DNA of 64,000 bases from Tuctoria greenei (taxonomy: Eukaryota; Streptophyta; Magnoliopsida; Poales; Poaceae), in assembly GCA_036927565.1 (NCBI GenBank), contig JAYESD010000006.1:106613353-106677352 (forward strand), written 5' to 3'. The stretch's first letter is position 1, and each line of letters opens with the position of its first letter. The position numbers and the translations under genes were made by a program. The notes beneath the pieces were generated by a model that saw nothing but the letters and a program-made list of their open reading frames with translations, was not told the DNA's origin and ran no database searches. Positions 54,061 to 62,031 of this stretch are shown here, in pieces.

Positions 54061-57000
54061 TTGTTTTTGCAGGCCTATTCCTCCGGTGGATCCAAATGGG
54101 TGCTAGACAGTGGCTGCACCAACCATATGACCAGAGAAAGAAGAATGTTCATGGAATATGAAGAGAATGAGGACCCAAACGAAGGCATCTACTTTGTAGA
54201 TAATAGTCAAGGAAGGGTGCTCGGTACCGGTAAAATTGCAATATCTTCTACACACACACTTTCTCATGTTTTACATGTTGAATCCTTAGATTACAACCTG
54301 CTGTCCATATCTCAACTACGTGACAAAGGTTATAATTGCTTGTTCACTAACGAGGGTGTGACCGTCTCTAGGAGGAGTGATGGTTCCATTGCATTCAAGG
54401 TTATGTTGAAGAGAAAGCTTTACCTCGTTGACTTCAACAAAGATAAAGCCGAACTTGACACATGCTTGATTGCAAAGACCAACATGGGTTGGCTGTGGCA
54501 TAGATGGCTAGCGCATGTTGGTATGAGAAATATTCAAAAACTCCTCAAGGGCGATCACATCCGCGGTTTGAAGGATGTTGTTTTTGAGAAAGACAGGCCT
54601 TGTAGCGCATGCCAAGCCGGGAAGCAAGTTGGAGCTCCTCATCCCGCAAAGAACGTCATGACTACAACAAGACCACTCGAACTACATCACATGGACTTAT
54701 TTGGTCCAATTGCTTACATAAGAATCGGCGGTAACAAATATGGTTTAGTAATTATTGATGACTTTTCTCGCTTCACTTGGGTTTTCTTTTTGCACGATAA
54801 GTCAGAAACACAAGGAACACTCAAGAAGTTCTTCAAGCGAGCTCAAAACGTATTCTAATTGACAATCAAGAGTATTCAAAGCGACAACGGCACGGAGTTC
54901 AAGAACACACAAGTGGAGGAGTACCTTGATGAAGAGGGTATCAAGCACAAATTTATAGTGCCATAATCGCCACAACAAAACGGAGTTGCCGAAAAAAAGA
55001 ACCGAACACTCATAGATATGGCAAGAACAATGCTCGATGAGTACAAGACCTCGGATCGACTTTGGGCGGAAGCGATTAACACCGCTCGCCACGCCGTAAA
55101 TCGACTTTATCTTCATCGACTAATCAAGAAGACATCCTATGAGCTACTCACCGGTAACAAACCAAATATATCATATTTTCGAGTTTTCGGTTCTCCATGC
55201 TATATCCTGAACAAGAAGCCTAGGACTTCAAAGTTTGCTTCGAAGTCCGATGAAGGTTTCTTGCTTGGTTATGATTCGAACACTTACGCCTATCGTGTTT
55301 TCAACAAGGCCTCCGGACTTGTTGAAATAGCACGTGACGTAGTGTTCGATGAGACTAATGGATCCCAAAAGGAGCAAGTTCATCCATGTGAACTAGGTAA
55401 AGAAGAAGTTCCATGTCAAGCATTGAAGAGAATGGCTCTAGGTGAGGTTCGACCACAAGAGCCACCTCCACAAGTACATGAGGAAGATGAACCACAAGAG
55501 GAGATCAACGATCAAGGGGGAGCTTCAACACAAGATCAACCACAAAGATACCAAGATGATCAACAAGTCAACGAAGGCAATGACTTAGGGGGAGAAGCAT
55601 ATAATCATGAAGATACAACTCCTCAAGTGCCACACCCAAGAGTACACCAATGCGTCCAAAGGGATCACCCAATCAACAACATCATCGGTGACATACAAAA
55701 GGGAGTAACCACTAGATCTCGCATAGCTAACTTTTGTGAACACTATTCGTTTGTATCCTTTTTGGAACCACACAGGGTTGAAGATGCATTGAAAGATCCG
55801 GACTGGGTGGTGGCAATGCAATAAGAATTGAACAACTTCAAGCGAAACGAAGTATGGGAACTTGTGGCAAGACCCAATGCAAACATCGTCGGCACCAAAT
55901 GGGTCTTCCACAACTAACAAGATGAACACGGGGTGGTGACAAGGAACAAGGCACGACTTGTGGCCAAAGGGTATTCACAAGTCGAAGGTTTGGATTTTGA
56001 TGAGACTTTTGGTCCAGTAGCTAGGCTTGAATCTATTAGAATATTACTTGCATATGCTACTCACCATGATTTCAAGCTGTATCAAATGGATGTGAAAAGC
56101 TCATTCCTCAATGGACCAATCAAGGAAGAGGTGTACATGGAGCAACCACTCGGGTTTGAAAACGAAGAATTCCCCGACCACGTGTTTAAATTGTGTAAGG
56201 CTCTATATGGCCTCAAACAAGCTCCTGGAGCTTGGTATGAGTGTCTTAGAGATTTCTTAATTGAAAATGGCTTTAAGATTGGCAAAGTAGATTATACACT
56301 GTTTACAAAGAATTTTGATGTTGATCTTTTTATTTGTCAAATTTATGTTGACGATATAATCTTTGGGTCAACTAACCAATCTTTTTGTGAAGAATTTAGT
56401 AAAATTATGATAGACAGGTTTGAAATGTCAATGATGGGAGAGTTAAAGTACTTCTTGGGATTCCAAGTACGGCAACAGAAGGAAGGGACGTTCCTAAGCC
56501 AAACCAAGTACACGCAGGACATACTCAAGAAGTTTGGCATGGACAAGGCGAAGCCCATAAAAACCCCCATGGCAACAAATGGCCACCTAGACCTCAATGA
56601 AAATGGACCTAGCGTCGACCAAAAGGTATTTCGCTCCATGATTGGATCTCTAATCTATTTATGTGCATCTAGGCCAGATATTATGTTGAGTGTATGTTTG
56701 TGTGCAAGATTTCAAGCCAATCCTAAGGAATGTCACTTGACCGCCGTAAAAAGGATCTTGAGATATTTAGTTCATACACCCAACCTTGGCCTTTGGTACT
56801 CAAAAGGATCAAAATTCAGTCTCATTGGTTACTCCGATGCAGATTATGCTGGGTGCAAAGTAAATAGAAAAAGCACTTCCGGTACATGCCAATTCCTAGG
56901 GAGATCCTTAGTTTCTTGGTCCTCCAAGAAACAAAATTCCATTGCCTTATCCACAGCTGAGGCGGAGTATGTTGCAGCCAGGAGTTGTTGTGCTCAACTC

Positions 57001-57297
57001 CTTTGGATGCGACAAACTCTAAGGGACTATGGTTACAATATGAACCATATTCCACTCCTTTGTGACAATGAGAGTGACATTAAAATTGCCCACAACCCAG
57101 TTGAGCACTCCAGAACTAAACACATAGACTTAAGACACCACTTTTTGAGAGATCATGCCATGAAAGGAGACATAGCCATTTCACATGTCAACACTCAAAA
57201 GTAATTGGCCGACATATTCACCAAGCCACTTGATGAAAAACGCTTTTGCGAACTCCAAAATGAACTAAATATCCTTGATGCTCAGAGTGTGGCTTGA
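54061..57297 (+). pseudogene. pol: Sir-K pol: protease, integrase, RT, RNase H
   Basis: One frame throughout, in +1 relative to gag, opening LFLQAYSSGG. Protease: WVLDSGCTNHMTRE. Pre-integrase: LWHRWLAHVGMRNIQ, CSACQAGKQ. The integrase triad is intact (HMDLFGP, IQSDNGTEF, NGVAEKKNR). The acidic, Q-rich linker (55380-55610) contains EEDEPQEEINDQGGAS. RT: YQMDVKSSFLNGPIKEEVYM, LKQAPGAWYECL and catalytic YVDD near 56345. RNase H: SDADYAGCKV and STAEAEYVA are intact. Nonsense codons: about 54856, 54964, 55822, about 55915 and about 57202. The natural stop is the TGA at 57295-57297 after NILDAQSVA. No indel is seen in 3.2 kb. Confidence 0.95.
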
Positions 57298-58206
57298 AAT
57301 GTTTCTTACCTGTATGAATTATTCAAATATGTTGTTTTGGACTGTGAAAATCACCTCTCTCTTTTTTTTCTCCAAAAACTATGTCAATTACTAGATCTTG
57401 ATGAATTATGATCATTGCTTGATTGTTGTATGCTTACTGATCATATTCATCAAGATTATTTGATTTGGTTTGCCCCTCTATTCTCTAATTATGGACCTTC
57501 AAATATATATGAATGGGCTATGCAATTCTTTAGCTTGTGACCACGGACTAGTCTCTGTTTACCCGGACTAGTCCGCACATGCAGACTGGTCCGCAGAGTG
57601 CCGGTTAGGCCGGCTAGTCCGGTAGACCACGAACTAGTCCGATATTGCTCTGTGGATGAGTTCAGACTAGTCCAGTCACCTCCGGACTTGTCCGCTTTTT
57701 TTCGTGTCCATAACCCTAGCCGCCACCAAACCCTAATCCCTTCATCCTCCACTCTTGCTCACGCATTCTCTCTCTTACGCTCGAGCTCCCAAGGCGATTT
57801 CTTGCTCCCTCCACCAAAAAGCTTCGCATTTGGGCGGAAATCAAGCTTTTCCACTTGTGGATTGAAGCTAACGGACTTGTTCGGCCTTCAACACCCCTCA
57901 TCTCCATGTTTCAATCCAATTCTTCGGTATTTTTCACACAAACCCTAGTAATATCAATTTTCTTCATTGTTGATCGAACAACCTAGCATCTTTCACTATA
58001 TACATGTCTCCTTGCTGTATTACGTTCTTGCTAAGCTAATTGTGCATTAGGAATCAACATTTGTCCAGTTTCTTAGGTTTTTGAGTTTGAATACCGGACT
58101 AGTCCGGTCCATGCACGGACAAGTCCGGTCCCCCGGACTAGTCCGTGCTTGTACACCGGACAAGTCCGATGTTTCTAAACTCAAAACCTAATTCTTCAAT
58201 TCCTTA
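57298..58206 (+). other. Sir-K spacer between pol and 3' ORF
   Basis: No gene seen. A stem-loop lies at 57395-57456. Palindrome motifs occur at 57540-57700 and 58095-58170. AACCCTA units lie near 57710-57735. I find no convincing TATA box. Confidence 0.6.
57395..57456 (+). other. Post-pol stem-loop of Sir-K
   Basis: ATCTTGATGAATTATGATCA (57395-57414) pairs with TGATCATATTCATCAAGAT (57438-57456): 19 pairs, one bulged base, 23-base loop. It lies about 100 bases after the pol stop. Confidence 0.8.
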
Positions 58207-59841
58207 ATGCAATTCCTTGCTGCTCTTTCAGACCTATGCCTTGTGTCATTCATTATCATTCATACCACACATTCTCAGGTCATGTCGAGCTCCGGCAATG
58301 ATGTCTCTGATTTTGAGGCCAAGATGGACCATGAGGTGGCACCTCGGACCTCGACGGGTCTTGGCAAGAAGCGCCAAGAAAGACTGTCCGAGCCAGACGA
58401 GTCTCCTCCACAGGCTCAAAGGAAGGTGCTAGCTAAGAAGCCAGTCTCCAAGGCAGCTGCATCAACGAGTGGCCCTCGCCAAGCAAAAGGCAAGGGAAAG
58501 GGGATTGCTACGGGTCTGGTTGGCCCGTTGAAACTTCATGCTCCAAGGGAAGGGGTCCGGGACCCAAATGAAGAGAAGTTCAACGGGAAGGGCAGTGACT
58601 CGGCGGCCAAGTTCAGAAGCATCGATTAGTATGGCCGACCGAAGCAAGCGGCTGATGGAAGATTCTGGTGCAACTTCCATGCTAATTTCTACAGATCGGT
58701 GTATCTCCCAATGAAGACACCAGTTGTGCACAGTCAGTGGATTGACTGGGCACATTTTGAGAACAAGGGCTGCTCACTGTTCTCTGATGTAGTGAGAGCC
58801 ATTGAGAAGCATGGACTGAGAGATCTGTTTGCCTTCAGAAATAACTGGAATGATGAAGTGATTGTGCAATTCTTTGCGACCTGTCACTTCTCTAGTGAGG
58901 ATGAGGAGAGTGTCACTTGGATGACCCATGGATCCAAGTACAGCATTACTCAAGAAGATTTCGCTAACCTGCTTCATCTTGACACCACAAGATCTGATTG
59001 CTTGGTCATACACAACATTGGTGTCATTGACAAGGATAGGATGAAGTTCCTATATGAGCCAAACTCAATGTTCAACCCTCCTTCCACCAAAAACATGAAG
59101 CCATTCTTTGTGGTGTTGAACAGAGTGTTAAGGAAGACAATTGCTCCCAAGGATGGAGATGCTGGGAGTGTGCAAGGATACCTCCGGACTCTGATGAGAG
59201 TCATAAGCATGGACCACCCATTTGATGTGGCGGAGTACATTTGGAATGACATGGTGAACATATCCTGCACTCCCAACAGATCTTGCGGATATGATCCTTA
59301 CCTAATATTTGTGATTGAAAAAGTCACCAGCATTGAGTTTGTGAAAGATGTGGAGCATCTCCCCTTGAGGCCTCAAATACCTCAAAAGCCGAGTGTGCAG
59401 GCTACTCCCTCGCCGGCCTCCAGTCCCGAGGCACCAGCAAGAACAAGAGAAGATGTCAGAGCTGCTCCAACTTCAAGGGCAGCCCCTCAGAGAGGATCAG
59501 CTAGTGGAATCCTCAAATACCTGGCTGCCATCTTCACCTCCTGCAAGAAGGCTGAAGTGAAGGCCCACAAGTTCAACATGAAAAGAAAGGAGGACATGAA
59601 GTACATCAAGGCAAATATGAAGAAAATTTGCCAGAAGCTGGAGATCGACCCCATTGGATCTCTAGTGATTTCTGAGGACTCCAACCCGTACTACACTGAG
59701 CTCGGGCCCTTGACCCCCTCCGAGCTTGCCTACTTTGTCGTTGAGGGCTCGAGCGGCTCCGCCCCTCCTCCTTCTCCTCCTATTCAAGCTGAAGATGAAG
59801 ATGATGAAGACGACGATGAGAGGACCGACAGTGAAGAGTGA
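58207..59841 (+). pseudogene. Sir-K 3' ORF (env position), one nonsense codon
   Basis: An ORF of about 544 codons in one frame, with a single TAG at 58627-58629. A hydrophobic leader MQFLAALSDLCLVSFIII could act as a signal peptide. It ends at THSQV, followed by the internal ATG at 58282 (MSSSGNDVSDFEAKMDHEVA). A basic segment with PRQAKGKGKGI follows. Core (about 58650-59360): FWCNFHANFYRSVYLPMKTP, EKHGLRDLFAFRNNWNDEVI, TWMTHGSKYSITQEDFANLL, PNRSCGYDPYLIFVIEKVTS. Then a P/A/S linker, SGILKYLAAIFTSCKKAEVK, a helical segment, and an acidic tail after SPPIQ. Bases just before the internal ATG (TTCTCAGGTC) look like a splice acceptor. Function unknown; by position it is the Sirevirus envelope-like ORF. 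Confidence 0.85.
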
Positions 59842-60257
59842 AGACATTAGGACCCTCCTCTCCTTCTTTTTGGTGCCTTGATGCCAAAGGGGGAGAGATT
59901 GAGGGGGAGTCTTAGCTTTAGCTGTAAGGTGTGAGGAGAGAGCTCTCTTTATGTTTTCTTAACTCTTTTGTGGCTTGTAATGTTTTAACAATGATATTTT
60001 GTTAATTATGGTTCTGTGATGCAATGATTTGATCCTTTGAGTAGTATATATGAAAACTGTGATTTTGCTCTAAAATGACATATATTCTTGCTATTGGTTG
60101 ATTAAAGTCAATTATGTCATTCTTTATGTTCCAGTGTACTTAGTTATGCATCCCACCATAAAGAATGAACATATGGATTATACTCTCACTGCTTGATGTA
60201 TTTTGGACCCATATGTGCATGCTTTATGAAAATCTCAATTGGTTGTCATCAATCACC
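59842..60257 (+). other. Sir-K 3' UTR with stem-loop 60157-60228
   Basis: Non-coding. CATAAAGAATGAACATATG (60157-60175) pairs with CATATGTGCATGCTTTATG (60210-60228) at 17 of 19 positions, with a 34-base loop, ending about 30 bp before the PPT. Confidence 0.8.
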
Positions 60258-60271
60258 AAAAAGGGGGAAAT
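60258..60271 (+). promoter_or_regulatory. Sir-K polypurine tract
   Basis: AAAAAGGGGGAAAT directly before the 3' LTR. Confidence 0.92.
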
Positions 60272-61835
60272 TGAAAGTGCATCTAGGACTCCCTTATGGG
60301 TTTTGGATGATTTATGACAATCAATTGGGATCCTAACCTCCTTGTTGAGATGAGTGCATGATTTTAATAGGAAAATGAGCAAAGTGCCAAAAAGAAGGAA
60401 GAATGAGAAGCAAAGTGGAAATGAGCTCAGGGAAGAAGAGTAGTAGATTATTGTGTATGGAGTGTGTTAAGGAAACACACCCCAAGAGCTCAATCACAAT
60501 TAAACACACACATTGCACAAAGTTACACAGGACCGGACTAGTCCGATCACAACCGGACTAGTCCGATATCCTTTCTACACGAAATCGGACAAGTCCGATA
60601 TCCATCGGACTAGTCCAATATCCTTTCTGACTAGAATCGGACTAGTCCTCCACAGTGCGGACTAGTCCTCAAAACACTTCACAAGTCACACAAAATCGGA
60701 CAAGTTCGATCACAACCAGACTAGTCCGATATTCTTTCTGATCCAAATCGGACAAGTCCGATGTTTGCACGGACTAGTCCGAAATACCCTCTGATCTGAA
60801 TCGGACAAGTCCCCCAAGTGCGGACTTGTCATCCTATACACTTAGGGTCTCACATGTCCGGACAAGTCCGATGACTATCGGACTAGTCCGAAGCTTTCCA
60901 GTAGAGAAATTGGACAAGTCCGTTCCTAGCCGGACTAGTCCGATATTTCGGGGTACATAGGGTTTGCTACACACAGCACACCGGACTAGTCCGGTGACCA
61001 CCACAGACTAGTCCAAACTTTTTGAACCCTAACGGTCACTTTTAGAAACCCCATATAAATAGAGGTGCATGGCCCAATTATGAATACTCTCGAACCCTAG
61101 CGCCGTCACACCTCCCAAGAGCCTCAAAAACTACATCTCTCCACAAAATTAAGTGCAACAGCGATCAATCCTTTGAGGATTCACTTTAGATCATTGGAGA
61201 GACACTTGCAACACCATGTTGACCTCTTGGTTTGATTCTCTAACACACTCCTGCGATTCATTTGTAATTTTTGAGTGTGTTCTTGGTGGTATTTTCTGTT
61301 GTAATCCAAGGGAGCTCTCAACGTGTGAGAAAGCCCCTTGAATTCGGTTATTCACCCCTTTGTGATTAGTGGAAGAGGATTGGACTTCGTGGTGATCCGA
61401 CGAGGGTAGGGTTGGAGAAGACCCTGTCCTTTTGTGGACTCCTCAACGTGGACGTAGGTTGCCTTTTGTGGTAGCCGAACCATGGGATAAATCCTTGTGT
61501 TTTGCTTTTGGTGTTCATCATTCTTATTCATCAATATAATCTAGGGTTTCAATAATCATTGCTCATCTTACGTTGAATTGTCAAACATAAGATTTAATTG
61601 TGATATAATCTGATATATAACATTGAAACCTTTATTTGATTCTATATTTCCGTTGCATACATAAAAGAATCAATCTAATCGATCAAGCTTAATCAACTCA
61701 GTCCGTGAACACCGGACTAGTCCGCACATTACCCGACTAGTCCGATATCTCTGGTATTGAACTTGTTATTGAGTGTTGCAGGATCCGACAAAATTCAAAA
61801 AGGCCTATTCACCCCCCCCTCTAGGCCCACATTCA
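60272..61835 (+). repeat. Sir-K 3' LTR (1564 bp)
   Basis: The direct repeat of 50059-51619, with at least seven exact CGGACTAGTCCG copies visible plus many near copies between 60535 and 61020 and near 61710-61745. TATA at 61054-61061. It ends CCCACATTCA before ATGCT. Confidence 0.96.
61054..61061 (+). promoter_or_regulatory. TATA box in Sir-K 3' LTR
   Basis: TATAAATA. A transcript from it would read out of Sir-K into Sir-D pol in sense. Confidence 0.65.
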
Positions 61836-62031
61836 ATGCTACATTCTCAACAAGAATGCTAGGACATCGAACTTTGCTTCTAAGTACGATGAGGGTTTCT
61901 TTCTTGGTTATGACTCAAACACATACGCCTATCGTGTCTTCAACAAATCCTCCAGAATTGTTGAAGTAGCACGTGATGTAGTGTTTGATGAAACTAATGG
62001 CTCCCAAGTGGAGCAAGTTGATCGTCATGTG
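61836..62031 (+). pseudogene. pol: Sir-D pol, end of integrase
   Basis: The last visible piece of Sir-D: CYILNKNARTSNFASKYDEG, FFLGYDSNTYAYRVFNKSSR, IVEVARDVVFDETNGSQVEQ, then VDRHV. It is open across this piece. It is cut at 62031 by the sequence beginning TGTGACGCCC. RT and the rest lie outside the window. Confidence 0.9.

Larger units (their letters stand above)
50059..61835 (+). mobile_element. Sir-K: full-length Sirevirus-like element in Sir-D integrase
   Basis: The best preserved element (11,777 bp). It has both LTRs, primer site, gag, pol, spacer, 3' ORF, 3' UTR and PPT, flanked by ATGCT (50054-50058 and 61836-61840). By eye its LTRs show about ten differences in the first 270 bases. 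Pol is one uninterrupted frame apart from five nonsense codons, and the 3' ORF has one. It serves as the reference for reading its relatives in this window. Confidence 0.96.
15111..62031 (+). mobile_element. Sir-D: Sirevirus-like copia element, split in four pieces
   Basis: This plus-strand element has its 5' LTR at 15111-16781. Its body is in pieces: 15111-17434, 28398-30240, 49054-50058 and 61836-62031. The pieces join correctly across Sir-E, Sir-F and Sir-K, each with a 5-bp duplication. The order is LTR, primer site, gag with coiled coil, protease, integrase. RT and everything beyond lie past the gypsy-like LTR at 62032, outside the window. The base left of it duplicates ACTTT (15106-15110); its partner is not visible. 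It is older than Sir-E, -F and -K, which it contains. Confidence 0.9.
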
